DNA of 64,000 bases from Boswellia sacra (lineage: Eukaryota > Streptophyta > Magnoliopsida > Sapindales > Burseraceae), in NCBI GenBank assembly GCA_013180625.2, contig SNVD02009164.1, positions 248,001-312,000 on the forward strand. The letters are read 5' to 3'. Position 1 is the first letter of the stretch. Each line of letters begins with the position of its first letter. Positions 10,796 to 23,408 of this stretch are shown here, in pieces. A program made the position numbers and the translations under genes. The notes below the pieces were generated by a model that was not told the DNA's origin, did not search any database, and saw nothing but the letters and a program-made list of their open reading frames with translations.

Positions 10796-12650
10796 AAATA
10801 AATAGTCATAAATATGAGTGAATGATAGAAAATCTATGAGTTATCTATGGCACTGTCACTCATTCATGATAGAGAAAAAAATCCATCATGCCCTTTATGA
10901 TAATTTTTATAGGTCATACATCTGTCACACTAAAAAATTAAATTTTTAATAAATTCAATTGATTTTTTGGCATGAAAATTGATTTATTTTAAATTTAAAT
11001 TTTTTGGTGGAAAAATTGATTTTTTTGGGAATTTTAATCTAGTTTTGATAGGGAAAAAAAATCAGTATTTCGTTAATTTTTGTAGGTAAATTATGTTGTT
11101 CATGACAAAATTTATGATTAGTATTTTCTATCACAAGATTTAAATTTTTTTTAATACAAATATGAGTTTTTAATTTAATTTATGCAATATTCCTGTATTT
11201 GAAATTCATTTATAAATTCAATGCAAACTAAAAATTTAATTGCACATTCAATAAGTCCAAATACACTTTATATCAATGACATCCATGCAATAATATATAG
11301 AACAAGTTCCACAGATCAAGTATTTCATTGTCAATACATAGACTAAAACCATATTAGTAACTACCAATAACAAACTGTAATTCTAATTCCAATCCAGTAT
11401 GACTGCTCCTCTTTTCATGAGTTGGAACTTCTCACTATGACTGCCTTCCATCTTCTCTGCAAACCATTGACAAAAATAAGTAAAATGAATGCCAATATCA
11501 AATAAATGTCAAGCTGTAGAATTAAAAAAACTACAACATAAACTACAAGATCTTGTAGTAGGATATAAATAATCAGTTTTTACTTATAGTTTGATTGACT
11601 TTCAGGCAACTAAGAACTCCTTCCCAGAGAGAAAAAAACAAAAACAGAAACATAAAAAGGCTTAAAAAGAAGAAAAGTCCTCCTAAGTTCAACGATGGGG
11701 AAGAAAACCACAAAGCTCGATTGCATACATAGGCCTAGAGTGCATAAAAAGCAAATTAAATAACAGCCCATTTGGATTAAACACAGCAATTGAGTGACTA
11801 TTCCAAAAACAGGGAGGGGAAAAAAGGTTGAGCCAAAATGTGTACAAATGTAACAGCCTCCCCTTTAGACAGCTAATGAGCTAAAAAGTAAGGAACTTCC
11901 CCATCGATTTTGTAAAAGAAAAATGTCTTTATCAACAACCAACGACTAAATAAACCAATAACGAACTGTAAAACCAATTACACCAAAACCTGTGTGTTTC
12001 TTCTTCATTTCAGCTATTTCTTGGTACGAAAACAATATGAAGACTGGGAGAAAGCTGGAAAACACAATTGTTCATTGCTGGTTTTGGGTTGACTTCCAAT
12101 CCTGGCTGCAGCCTTATCTATTATTTGTCGATTCAAAGAATGCACAATTAGATTATTATAAAAAAAAATGGATAAGAAAACCGAAGATTAGAAAATGTAG
12201 CGCTTAGAATTCCTGTCTTAAGATGATTCAGAAACTGAAATCACAATACCACTCAAATGTTCTGAACTTCTCATTCCGTGTAAAGGATGCAAGCAATTTT
12301 CTTGATTGAAGAAAATTATAGACGTAATTACTTTCAAAAACTAATAATCAGATTTCCTTGTTTAAACTTTCAAGCCAAAAATCACCGCATTCCATTAATT
12401 TGTTGTTTTTTTCACAATTATCTAGCACTAACAATACCAAACTAACTCCAAAATAAGGAATAATTATAATGGGGTCAGCCATTGATTTAGTCTCACGTTT
12501 CTATTCTTTTAGACCTCGAAATATGACCAAAAAGATCAGAGCAAAAATTAGAGCTAGATAGCTTCCAAATGCAATCTAATGAATACGAGTTCTTTTACAT
12601 TTGACACAATTGAGAGATGAAGCTCTTGAGAGGTCCTTACACCTATCAAA
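10796..12650. other. Non-coding left arm of the Pack-CACTA
   Basis: Subterminal motifs run to about 11200. The rest is AT-rich filler without recognisable genes. The missing last exon of the P450 (after the haem-binding exon) was looked for here and not found. The short plus-strand frame at 11992-12207 has no recognisable feature. Confidence 0.5.
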
Positions 12651-12772
12651 CCCTAAAATTTGTATGAGAATCTAAAAGACAAGGCTATGTTTGACAGTAT
12701 AGCATAATAAAGCATCAAATGGCTGTTAAAGACAATATATGTCACAAAAGATGAACAAAATATAACACAAAC

Positions 12773-14707
12773 CTCATAGCGATGAAGCAATGATGCAAAT
12801 AAAGTTGCAACTCCTTGAATGACAAATTTTTGGCCAATACAAGCACGACTGCCACAACCAAAGGGAGGAAATGCAGTATTATCATTTGGATCATTCAAAA
12901 CAAATGAGACATCTCTTGGATCAACATGGTCTTCAGCAGCCCCTGAGAACAATTATTATTAGATATTATGAACACAAACTATAATTTTCACAAACCTTTA
13001 ACTCAACATCACACAGACTGGTTGCCATGAATAAACTAAATCCAAACACAGATAGAGTAATATACACGGGCAAATGTAGAATGTGTTTTGCAAACTAAAT
13101 TTACATATGACAAGTCATTGTCAAAACTATTTAAATTGTCTGCACTACAATATAATAGTTAAGATTTTGGGGCAAGAGGCACATAAAGATAATATATTTG
13201 AGGTTATATCACTGCTGCCAGAGATTGAACATGTAACTGTAGGTACAAATGAATTAGAGGTCACCTAAAATGGCTAAGACAGCATGAAATACACAAAAGA
13301 AGTAAAATATTTCTAAAGTTTATTGAGAAGTAAAAGTAGGCAAGCGTAAAACCTGTGCATGATCTATTACACGCTTGATCAGATTGCTTTCCAATCTTTG
13401 ACAGAAAATGATATGGGTTAAATCGGCTAGAATCACTTCCCCAACTAAAATTGTCTATTTGTACCAATTGTACGGGTACAACCACCACAGCTCCAGTTGG
13501 TATGGTTACACCATTTTTGAGAGTCAAATCTTGAAGAAAGAAAAGCATTAAAGGGAGAAAAAAAAAGGTTAGTGGTTACCCATATAGTCAAAAGAGATTA
13601 GAATTAACACGACAATGAAAGATAATAATATGGTAACATTTGTAGAGTAGCACAAATAGTTCAAGCTGCTGATTCAGATACAACCAAGAGATTTAAGCAA
13701 AATGAAATAAAAATTAGACCGGATCTTGGTTGTAACAATTCAAAACATAAATCAACTTAAAAAAATAACTACCAAATGATTAAAACTATGTTATACAACA
13801 TGCATGAAGCATTGACAGATATTCTGTATATGATTACTGTTTTTTTTTTGGGACAAAACAACAAATGCATATAAACTCTGCATAAAGGTGAAACAACAGT
13901 GAAGCATGAATCCACGACAAAGCAACAAGACCCAACTATCCAGCATTTCTTAAAATTGACAACCAAGTATCTGTATAATCTATACAAAAAGAACAAAAAC
14001 ACGAAACAAAGGTACCGCATCTGAACAGCCAAAACACTAATTCACCAAACAACTTGCCAATTAAGATAAACAAAGAGACAGAAGTATTTTCAGAGCATTT
14101 TGAAGAGGAAATCCATAGGGATGCTAAAATTCTATCTCCAATACTACACCGATTTTAGAGGGTTATGGTAAAATTAGATTATTATCATCTGCAAATCAAA
14201 TGTGCATAAAGAAATTTGTGCATCCTGCTGCAGGACATATCCCTCTAATCAGCTATGTAACAAATTGAGAATCTGAGTGTTGAACAAAGTATAAGTAATG
14301 GCTCACCATGTTTCAAAGAACATCTCTGTAGTAAAGGTCCGGCAGGTAGAAGACGGGCAGATTCATAAATAGTTGCCAATAATAAGAGCATCTTATTAAC
14401 ACTTTGTTGATCTTGCTTCACTGACCCTTTCCATGCCAGAATTATCTCTTCATAAATCTGCAGAAATTTCATTTTAAAAGGTGACCCTTATAAATTAACT
14501 TAGCTCAGTTCTGACATAATAAATTTAGAGCAACAATAGATTTAAAGGAGGAAGTTAGATGGGCTACCTTATCCTGTATCTCTCGATGTGTAGCCAGCAT
14601 TGCCAGGACATTACCAACCAAACCTGTTGTAGTCAAGCATCCATGAAACATCATGCCCATAATAGTTCTAGTGAGGCAATTTATCAAACACTTATCATGT
14701 GGAACAT
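12773..14707 (-). pseudogene. Captured cytochrome P450 fragment, four in-phase exons
   Basis: The exons are 14707-14568, 14457-14307, 13529-13353 and 12942-12773, each with AG/GT borders. The splice phases agree, giving about 212 residues without a stop. Exon 1 covers the I-helix region (MFHGCLTTTGLVGNVLAMLA). Exon 2 holds the K-helix ExxR motif in ATIYESARLLPAGP. Exon 3 is the beta-sheet region between the K-helix and the haem loop. Exon 4 has the haem-thiolate loop FPPFGCGSRACIG, with the Cys ligand, followed by the L-helix. A normal plant P450 is about 500 aa, so the N-terminal anchor and first half, and the C-terminal exon after the haem loop, are missing. Introns are kept, so the capture was of genomic DNA. 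The whole block lies inside a CACTA transposon. The P450 family could not be named. It is not expected to be an active enzyme, but it could be transcribed as a chimera. Confidence 0.85.
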
Positions 14708-15417
14708 CTCAACGATTATAGACAAGAAAGAAAACTAAATCTAAAAGCATGTATCTAATCAAAACACAATAAGAGAAGATAATCAACAATAAGTATAATT
14801 ATATTTGTAATCTAATCCGATTAATCCATCAAAAATTGAATAAATTTTATTGCATTTCTGATCATCCATCATACAAATTAAACATTTATATTAACCAAAT
14901 CTATTAACCAAATCAAAAGAGAGGAAGAGAGACAAACCTGAGTGAGAGTGACAGACGAGCAATCAGGCCTGGCGAAGCTAGAGGGACAAAGGGAGGGTGC
15001 AGCCGTGGACCGTGGTGGTGAGTCGTGTGATGACGAGGAGGGTGCAGCACAGCTGTGGACCGTGGTGGCAACTCGAGACGACAGAGGCGCTTGTGGCTAC
15101 AAGTGACTGAGGAAGGCGAAGGCCAAGCTTGAAGAGGGTCACATTCAAGTAACGAGTTAGAAGTAGCCGGCGACTCGTTTTAAAATTAAGAAGAAAATTA
15201 TGAACACAAACCCGTAAGATTTTAACAATCATCATTAAACTAAAGAAATTACACCTGATCATGGCCAAAATTGAACCAGACTCGTAAAATTTCGAATAAG
15301 AAAGTAGTTCATTTGGAGATTTCCCAAACGTAGACGCCCATTTCGAAGAGAGAGTAAATGGTAGAATAAGGCAGAGGAATGAGTGAGGGGAGAAGCAAGG
15401 AAGAATAAGGCCCTGTT
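14708..15417. other. Pack-CACTA interior upstream of the P450 exons
   Basis: No P450 homology could be seen upstream of 14707. The 14930-15150 stretch is more GC-rich and encodes only low-complexity frames. It may be a captured piece of unknown origin or a 5' leader. Confidence 0.35.
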
Positions 15418-15690
15418 AATGGTGGGAGCGACTTAGAGAAAGTGAAAGAATGAAGAGTGAGAGAGTTACTAACAGAGTGAAAGAGAGGGAGAGAGAGCTG
15501 ATTCGATCGGTTAGAGTGGGGGATGTCTTTCTGTTGATGGTGGGAGTGGCTTAGAGATAGTGAAGGAACTAAAGAGAGGGCGCTGCTGACAAAGTGAAAG
15601 AAAGGGAGAGAGCAATTGATTCGATCGGCGAGAGAGGGGGATGTATTGTCGTTGATGGCGGGAGTGACTCAGAGACAGTGAAAGAACGAA
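15418..15690. repeat. 118-bp tandem repeat, about 2.3 copies
   Basis: Units start at 15418, 15536 and 15654 with gatggtgggagtggcttaga or variants, and include a purine-rich core and the string gattcgatcgg (about 15500 and 15618). It lies in the right arm of the Pack-CACTA, a place where CACTA elements often carry tandem repeats. The open frames across it on both strands follow from the repetition. Confidence 0.75.
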
Positions 15691-16054
15691 GAGGAAAAAT
15701 TTTTTCGAGGGCAAATAGAAGAGGGAAGCCAAAAGTTAAAGAAGGAAAGGAAAAATTTATTTTGTCTTGTATTAAGGATAAAACGCACCGTTTTATCCTG
15801 TATATTTTATTAAAAAATTATGTTTCTTTTACTCATAATTAATAAAATATTAATTTATATTTCGGTCAGACATGGTCAATAAAAAATTTCTATCATGAAA
15901 TTCTTGATAGAGTTAATTTCTATCACGGTTCTATCATCAATTATTGATAGACAAAAAATATATCACATGTCTATCATAAAGTTTCTGATAAAGTATAATT
16001 CTATTATCATTATGTCATCTTTTGATGATATAACGAGTTTTATCATAGAGTGTC

Positions 16055-16083
16055 CGTCATCTATTCCTACTTTTCTTGTAATA
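16055..16083 (-). repeat. Right terminal inverted repeat of the Pack-CACTA (mutated)
   Basis: It reads gtcatctattcctacttttc and then ttgtaata, the inverse of the left terminus. The outer CAC has become TAT on the inverted strand. It is followed by the AGA target duplication at 16084-16086. Confidence 0.85.
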
Positions 16084-16086
16084 AGA

Positions 16087-18660
16087 GATTGTTCGGAGTA
16101 TGATGGAAATAAAGTTCTTTTTTGTAAATGTTATAATTAACGTAGTTGTGAGTACGAGTTATGATCCTCTCATATTTAAGTGGAAGAATAAGATAAGAAA
16201 TAAATTATATAAACGAATATTGTTTTCAAGGGTTTATGAAATTTTTTATTGTATAAGCTTTTACTGGAATTAATTCATATAAATGTTAGTGGAAACGGAA
16301 TCTCGCTATCAAAGTAGTAAACCTCTTCCCGTAGTTTTAAAAAAATTAGAGGAAAAAAAAAAGGAACAATTTTGGAATAGTTAGTGAATGATAATAATAA
16401 TTACAATAACCTAAAAGCACCTTTCCAAGATGACTTTGAAAGTTATAAGATTTTATTTTAAAAAAAAAAAAGAAAAGAAAAGTAAAGGAATAATATTAAA
16501 ATAATTAGTAAAAGAAAATAACAGTAATGATCGGCCGGCGGAACCGACCCTTCAATAAATAAAGACCCAAAAGCACTGTTTCCAGTCTCCAGAAGACTTT
16601 TCGTTTGCCCCAATCAACTTCAAGTGCCACCAACAGCTGTCTACCATGTTCTACTGGCAAAAATTAAAAGGAAAAAAACAAAAGATTTTCGAAAAATATT
16701 ATCGTGGCAAACTTCAAGTGTATTTTTCGATGATTGAAGATTGAAACCCCCGTACGACGCTGTAAATCTCTCAACAAGTAACGAAAATAAATAAATATCA
16801 CAAAAAAGAAAAAAAATTATTGAAACGGTGCCTAATTTTCTCATATATATTGTTATTCCAAATTGTAGTAGTCTTACAATAGGTATTAAAAGAACTCATT
16901 TGATAAGGATTACTTTTAAATTCTAGAAACCAAATCACTACTATCTATAAACATAAAAAATAAAAAATATTCCATTAACGGATCATTTGATTTTCCAGGG
17001 ATTTGAAAATGTTAGGATTTTGAATTTTAGCACTGTGATTTCCACTAAAATATAAATTAGCTTTCATATTTAATTTTATCCATGCTCTAGCCAACCTTGT
17101 TTAAAGACAAAGCTATGCTACCTAACCATTGTAATGTACAGAGGTGTCTACACTACATTTTATACCGCTTCGTTCACAGAGGACAGAAAACAATTGTTTA
17201 TTTTATTAAAAATGAATTTATTTTAAACCCATGTCTTTTTTAATATTCGTACTAGTTCATATCAGTTATTTTTATAATTTAAAATTAATGATCATTCAGC
17301 AGGGAAAAGGATTAAGATAGAAGTGATGACCTTGGTTAATTAATTAGTATGATGAAAAATAGGATGTCGTCGCTCTACTAATGCAATGTTAATTAGTTTA
17401 TATCTTGGTTAATTAATCGTGTATGAGCTAATTAGTTTTATTAAATTAGGTGATCTTGGTTGATTAGTATGATGAAGAAAGTGAAAAGATAAAAAAAAAA
17501 AAAAGATATTCTCCGTACCTTAAATATTGCTGTCATGCAAATTTAAATTTGACATAGATTTTGTGCTAATTTAATAATTTCAAAATATTCTTGTAATTGA
17601 TAGTGATATGTGAACCTTCCTGAGCACTAGAATACTCAAGTAGAGTACAAAAATTTCATAATTTTCATTGTGGTGTCCCAAATATTTTATTTCAACTTGT
17701 TATTATGATGCTAGATGACATTATTTGTTATAATGCCTGTTAATATCTTCTAAATATTACAAGCACAAAAGCTCCACACCTACCCCACCTGTAATTGTTA
17801 ATGCAAGTTGCAATTGTTTAATGAAAGTTGTAATTGTTTGTTTTGTATACTGTCTATATAAGACCTAGTGTAACCGGTATGTAAAGAAGAAATAGAAACA
17901 CTTATTTCTTCAGCACGTAACAAAAATCTATCCTCCTTAAATCACACATTCAGTCAACAATGCAATGTCACGAATCATATCATCCACTTCCATAACTTTT
18001 CCTGCACACTTGAAAAACAAGTTTATGTAAAATAATTGTTTAGAATGCTTAATGGGGTATCAAAATTAATTCTTTTTTCTACATTGTTCTTCTGCCTATG
18101 AAGAATTCAATTAAATAAATAGGCTATCTTCAGAACAGATTTAAAATTCATCAGGAAAGAAAAGAAAAAAAAATTGCGTAGTTAATCACATTTGATTTGC
18201 AAAGTGGCATCCTCTTGACTTACAGGACTGTTCTAATGAAGCAATAATATTCAATATTTAGTTGACTATAAGATAAATTTGAGATCAGATTTGTTAAGTT
18301 CACAACCTCTCCATATAACATTATGTAAATAAATAATTATTAATATGTGGTTCTAATATATCTCAATAACTTATTAAGGTGATCAAAGCAATGCAGAACT
18401 TTCGAATTCTGGAAGACAATTTGTCAATCCACTAATAAGCGTCCAACACCAGCTATGCAACTTCACCATCCAGTAATTTTTCACCATAAACACATGAATG
18501 ACAGGAAAAACATTTAATTCAAAACTACACACTAGCAAAGAAAAACAAAATAATGCTGATGGACAAAAAGTTCCATAAATCATGTTCACCATACAGAAAA
18601 TTAAGCACTTACCGAAATCTCCATATATATCCGCATGACTGCCCTTTAGCCATGAATCAA
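16087..18660. other. Intergenic, probably the old upstream region of CNL-A
   Basis: Before the CACTA insertion this was the 5' flank of CNL-A. It is AT-rich and no gene was recognised. A loosely repeated phrase, cttggttaattaatta and variants followed by gtatgatga, occurs at about 17332, 17405 and 17456. At 18395-18445 the sequence agacaatttgtcaatccac is shared with 29905-29923 upstream of CNL-C, which marks duplicated intergenic sequence. The minus-strand frame 18383-18679 is not recognisable as a protein. Confidence 0.4.
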
Positions 18661-18666
18661 AGATTT

Positions 18667-18900
18667 GGAGAGACCACATGGTAGTGATTTCATTATTGGC
18701 TCATGCGACAACTCGATTTGTTTAGCGCTTGATGGCTATGGAATTCTGTATGTCTATTCTGTGATCAATTGAGTACATGTACATGTAATACGTTTTCAGT
18801 TCATATGCAATTGCTCTTTCACGTAAAATTCAGCAGACTTCTAGATGCTCGCAGCCAAAGTCTGTCCTTCTCCGCCCACATTCAACAGTTATCTGACAAA
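18667..18900 (+). pseudogene. Remnant of an F-box gene 3' part
   Basis: The sequence agrees with pieces of the F-box pseudogene downstream. Its gagaccacatggtag and attggctcatgc phrases match 22626-22665. Next, gtctattctgtgatcaattg matches 23589-23608, and gcagacttctagatgct matches 24082-24098. The order is the same with the intervening parts deleted. It therefore represents an eroded duplicate of the F-box gene at 22356. Confidence 0.65.
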
Positions 18901-18969
18901 AATTGAACTAAATACTAGAAGACAAGAAACTAAAAAATAAAACGTTCCTTTGCACCTCTTGAATTGAGT

Positions 18970-19096
18970 GATAGCTTTTCTACGCTTGGGACAGAGTAAA
19001 ACATCGATTTCTTAAGATGTGGCGAGGGCAAGACCCTCGAATAATCCACTCATCTTTGAAACTTCCTCCAATTTCACAACACTGATTGATTGAACA
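18970..19096 (-). pseudogene. CNL-A': small C-terminal CNL fragment
   Basis: On the minus strand this fragment matches the C-terminal LRR of CNL-B. The stretch 18973-19040 corresponds to 24598-24668 (the part encoding HLKEIDVVLCPKLRKLP in CNL-B), and 19059-19095 corresponds to the part encoding VVKLDE. It follows the F-box remnant in the same order and orientation as at 22-27 kb, so it belongs to an older duplicated F-box/CNL unit. No other part of a CNL is left. Confidence 0.7.
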
Positions 19097-22000
19097 AATT
19101 AATCTCTGAAAATGAGGACGGATGGGACCCTATGTTATGTAAGATCTGCAAATGCACTGAATTGTAAAAATTAATAAAATAATGAGTAGAGTATCATTCC
19201 CACACGATGACTACTGCTACCAACTACTAAACTTAATCCAACCCTAATTTTATTTGAATAAACTATAAAAGAAATTAATGTTGGGTGATAAATAACTAAT
19301 AACAACATTAAATACTAACAACTAAAGAAATTAGAATGATATGAAGTGAAAAAATAAGAGCTACAAGTTTTCAGATTTCACTTGAATTAATCAATTTAGA
19401 TTTCTTAATCTAATCAATCAATGTTTATTCCTATGTTGCTAGCAGAATTCAATCAAGTAATTATTAATCTCTCTCAAGTATCAATAATGTATCTTAATAA
19501 GCCAGGAATACATCTCTTCAGAACCTATAAACGTATTAAAACGCATTAAACACAAGAAATCTATATAAGCTACACAAATTCCATAGATATGTTTATCCTG
19601 TGATAATTTATGGTATTTTATTCATTGATAGAAACAATTATTACTTCTCAGTCTCAAATTGAATTCCAAAACCATGTAAAAGTTGGCCAAATAATCACAA
19701 GTATTAAGCATAGAATGAAATGCTCAACAAAATATGGAATAAACATCAATAAATTGAACTAAAAGAAAACCAACATCATAATTTGGCAACATCTTAACCT
19801 AGAAAAGAAAACTTAGTTCATAATGAAAGTAGACAAAACACAAATCATTGTTATAGACATGGATACAAAGGAAATAAAGAAGAGAAAACAAAGAAAGTGA
19901 AGAAAAACTCTTGTCTCCAGCCTCTAGCTATCCTATTTGCGCCCTTTCTAACCCCCAAACATGTCTAAAGAAGTCCTATTTATATGTGTAGGGTTTAAGA
20001 ACTCAAAAACTTCAAAAAAAAAAAAAATTCGTGTTTCCAAGTTGTTGTAGCATTGTGGCGCAAGCCTTTTCGACTTGCAAACTCTGTTTTAGTTTTTCAG
20101 AATTTCTACTATATGCTACTTGGACTTTTTTTATCATAACTTTCAGTATATAATTTTGATTCACGAACCATAAATATTTTAGGAACTAATTTTCTAGAGC
20201 TTTCTAATGATATATGACTCATAACTTGTTTAATTGTAGACAGGTACAGCTAATTATGAGAATTTGACAATCCGATGGAGGTGAAATTTGAATGATTTTT
20301 GCCCTGAATTTGCTCCAATTGCTTTCTACAACTAAGGAAACAAAAAATGGAAAATAGGTATAAAAAAGTGCAAAATTCTTGAGCTATCACCTCAAATGCA
20401 GCCTTTTATCTAGGGGAAGCTCTAAAGTCTTTGGAGTTTGGTGATGGTAGCACTAAGAAGCAAGGAAAGAGATAAGATTTTTTGAGTCAGCAGACTGCAG
20501 AATATGTAAAACACAATAACTCTATTCTATTTGATAACAATCAATTTAGAAGTTCTATATATATAATGCACTAATCTTTACAATCGACCAATAATTATTC
20601 TCTAATTTAAGAAGTATAAGAAAACGACATAGTCTACAGGAACAGCCTATGCCATAGGGCTGCATTAATCTCACAACAAAATTCTCTTTAGTATTTGTGG
20701 CAGCATGTAACCAACTTAAAATACTAAGGGAGAGGGACAGATGTGTGACATAAAAAAACAAAGTAGCAATTCACTTGAGAGATATATGTATTAGTTTCCG
20801 TCATTAATGTTGGATTTTACTGATAAAAACATTAGATATTTAAATATTTGGCCTGTTGCTCTCCTTAAACGTAAATATTTTAATATTATATTGGATGTAA
20901 CTATGGTGAAGCATTCACGAGGTTAAAGAAAATACTTAAATAGTATATGGTTTCTTCTTAATGACCCATTTCCACTTGTATATGATAGGCATGGTTAATT
21001 TGAAAGTTTGAAAGAGAAATTTTGGCGCTCATAAGAGGGGCAAGGAGAAGCATGAGGAGATGTTCATTTGTCTAATGTTTTAAGCAAAATGAGATCGGTC
21101 GGAGCTGGAGAGAGAGGAAAAAAAAGAAGTGCTTCCAGATCTAGATTACTCTAACTTAAGGGATTCGCATTATGTAATGTAGAGTAGGTTCATGAAAATT
21201 CAATGGGCCAACCAAAGAATGCGTATCTTCATAGAAACTACATAGTAAATTAAAAGAACATACCATGTTTGTTATTACATGCCACCGAATGTTCATTGGA
21301 CAGTTTCTCCATATTTTCCGTTCTTTAACGTAAACCATTTCATAATTTTAATTCTACTATTTTAATCTTATTTCTAATGGAAATTATTCTACTTCCAATA
21401 GGGAAACTAAAGTTATTTAATATCAGGATTGCTAATACACTAGTTTTATCAGAAATAAATAACATTAAATCTATTTTTCCTAAACTTAAACCTATTTAAA
21501 AAATTAAAAAATAAATAAATCCTTTAAAATAAATGAAAGTAAATATAATATATATATTTTCCTAAATTATTTAACTCTAAATTTTGCTTTTTTGCCATGC
21601 ATTAAATACGATTCTTGATAAGTTGCTAGAACGTGACGAGCAAGCAAGAACAACCCTGTAATCTCGAATTGATTTAAATTGGAAATCACTCTTTACTTGA
21701 ATCAGTTGAAGAAACATAATCCTAATAGTACTGTGCTTAATGTGCCTCCCTATACAAGCGAAGACTATTAGACTATTAAAGAGATAGTTAAAGGACAATT
21801 CTTGATTAATATACAGAAATTTTGAGTAACAGTAAATGATGCCATATATACTGTTGATAACTGAAATTTAATTCATCCAATGGTCATCAGATACGTGACA
21901 TCTTGTGTATGTATGATTCTGAATATCTGAAATAATCTTTACCAATTTTCAGGTGTGTAAAGGTCATAGTAAAAGGTATTGGATTCCAGAGTAGTCTAAA

Positions 22001-22355
22001 ATCACTTCACTGTTGAAGCTCCCCGGACCCCTTCCCCATATATATGGCTGCACAGCAACCAACATATCCAAGTGAAGAAAGGTACATTCAATCCTCATCC
22101 ACATTGAATTCTCATCAACCTACTTTACATTACATAGTGGATCCCGTAACCTGGTGGGCATCAATTTCATTGAGAACCTCGGAATGATGTAAAGTGGAAA
22201 TAACATTTTGATTAAATTTTGAAGTAGTTGAAGAAACCTATACCTAATAGTACTGTCCCTCCCTAATCCCAATAAAAGTGAACCCTATTAAACTAGTTTA
22301 GGTTGCCGTGACAAGGGAAGTAACAGATTTTCCCACACTATTAAACTACTTCAGA
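19097..22355. other. Intergenic; repeat-like block and putative F-box promoter region
   Basis: The stretch from about 19140 to 20390 has the look of a dispersed plant repeat, but no terminal repeats or coding sequence could be defined. From 20400 to 22300 no gene is seen. A TATA-like string catatatatgg at 22038, about 320 bp before the F-box ATG, follows a GC-richer patch (22015-22035) and may be its promoter. Confidence 0.35.
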
Positions 22356-23408
22356 ATGCCGGATCTTTTCAACGATATCTTATTAGAGATACTTGCAAGA
22401 TTGTCCGTCAAGTCTCTGTTGCGGTTCAAGTGTGTATCCAAGCGATGGCAACGTCTGATTTCTGATCCCTTGTGTGCTGTATTGCAACAGAAACAAGCCT
22501 CCCTAGATCCCTAAATCAACCGTTACAAAATCCTTTTATCAGCATCTTCTCGTCTTCAATCCTTGGACGTTTCAACAACTTTTTAGTGATGAAGGCGCGC
22601 TAGTAAACCTTGATTTTCCTTTAAGGAGACCATATGGTAGGGCTTTCGTTATTGGCTCATGCAATGGCTTGGTTTGTATATCCTTTGACGGCTGCAAGGA
22701 ATTTGTTTATATAGAAACCATGTACTGGAGCCTACAGAAAGTTACCAAATCTTCATTTTTTCTCTGCTCGATATATTGTTCATATGGTTTTGGTTATGAC
22801 TCATCCACCAAGCATTACAAGGTTCTTGTAAGCTCTCGTGATCCAGAAGAGAGTCTTAATGATAATATGGTTGCAATTTACAATACAAACGAGTTCTTGG
22901 ACGAAGGTTCAATATGATTCTCCTATTCCATTGTAAGGGCGTTTTCTATTGGCGTCAATCTGCACAAGGGTTGCTTTTGAATGGAACCTTCCATTGGCAA
23001 ACAATCTTGACTAAGTCTGGCAGGTTTTTTGGCTGTGTGATTACCGCCTTTTACTTGGCAGACGAGAAGCTGAGAGACTCGCCCATGCCTAGTCTTGATA
23101 CTAGAGTCGCACAGGCATCATTGGAAGTTGTTGAGGGTTGCCTTAGTTTAATCCATCGGAAACGTGGTGATCACGGTTAGCAATGGCTGCAGGTACATGC
23201 TATTGAGTTCTGGGTGATGAAGTTCTCTGGGGAGAAGCTATTCATACTAGACATTCCTCATGATTTTTGCATGGGGCTGCCAATGCCATACTTCACAATG
23301 AGATGTGATCGCAAACTTGCGATCCTTAAAAAGAGAAATGAGATTATGAGGTTCAATTACAAAGAAAGGACACTTGAACCTTTGATGATTGGTTATGACA
23401 AAGGGTGA
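22356..23408 (+). pseudogene. F-box protein pseudogene (F-box plus FBA-type region)
   Basis: The start ATG is at 22356. Residues 1-45 form a clear F-box: DILLEILARLSVKSLLRFKC then VSKRWQRLISDP, the surface that binds SKP1 in an SCF ubiquitin ligase. After 53 codons the frame ends at a TAG. Homology continues in other frames: RRPYGRAFVIGSCNGLVCIS near 22640, FGYDSSTKHYKVLVSS near 22795, and the hydrophobic NGTFHWQ region at about 22980, all typical of the F-box-associated (FBA) beta-propeller-like domain that binds substrates. The last recognisable frame is 23214-23408. At least three frameshifts or stops (about 22512, 22915 and 23180) prevent a full product. Its neighbour is CNL-B, converging from the other side; the same pair exists in eroded form at 18.7-19.1 kb. 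Confidence 0.85.

Larger units (their letters stand above)
10766..16083. mobile_element. Pack-CACTA transposon carrying P450 exons
   Basis: The left terminus at 10766 is CACTACAAGAAAAATGGCAA. The right end (about 16050-16083) is its inverted copy with a few changes, ending cttgtaata instead of cttgtagtg. A 3-bp target duplication AGA is present at 10763-10765 and 16084-16086, as expected for CACTA elements. Both ends share subterminal motifs about 200-300 bp deep (variants of TATCATRAA, TGATAGA and GTCATCTATTG). No TNP2-type transposase or TNPA gene is visible inside, so it is non-autonomous. The cargo is four exons and introns of a P450 gene on the minus strand (12773-14707) and a 118-bp tandem repeat (15418-15690). 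The element lies directly upstream of the CNL-A start codon. Confidence 0.9.

Noticed and set aside
15511..15842. Frames on both strands across the 118-bp repeat
   Set aside because: They are consequences of a purine-rich tandem repeat; Ser/Leu/Arg-rich without domains.
10766..16083. Treating the P450 exons as an ordinary resident gene
   Set aside because: First-half exons and the final exon are missing, and the block is enclosed by CACTA ends with a matching 3-bp duplication.
18383..18679. 98-codon minus-strand frame
   Set aside because: It overlaps the plus-strand F-box remnant, is Cys/Phe-rich and matches no known family.
19140..20390. A possible LTR or Helitron-type repeat
   Set aside because: The sequence feels repetitive, but no terminal repeats, hairpin or coding trace could be shown, so no element is called.
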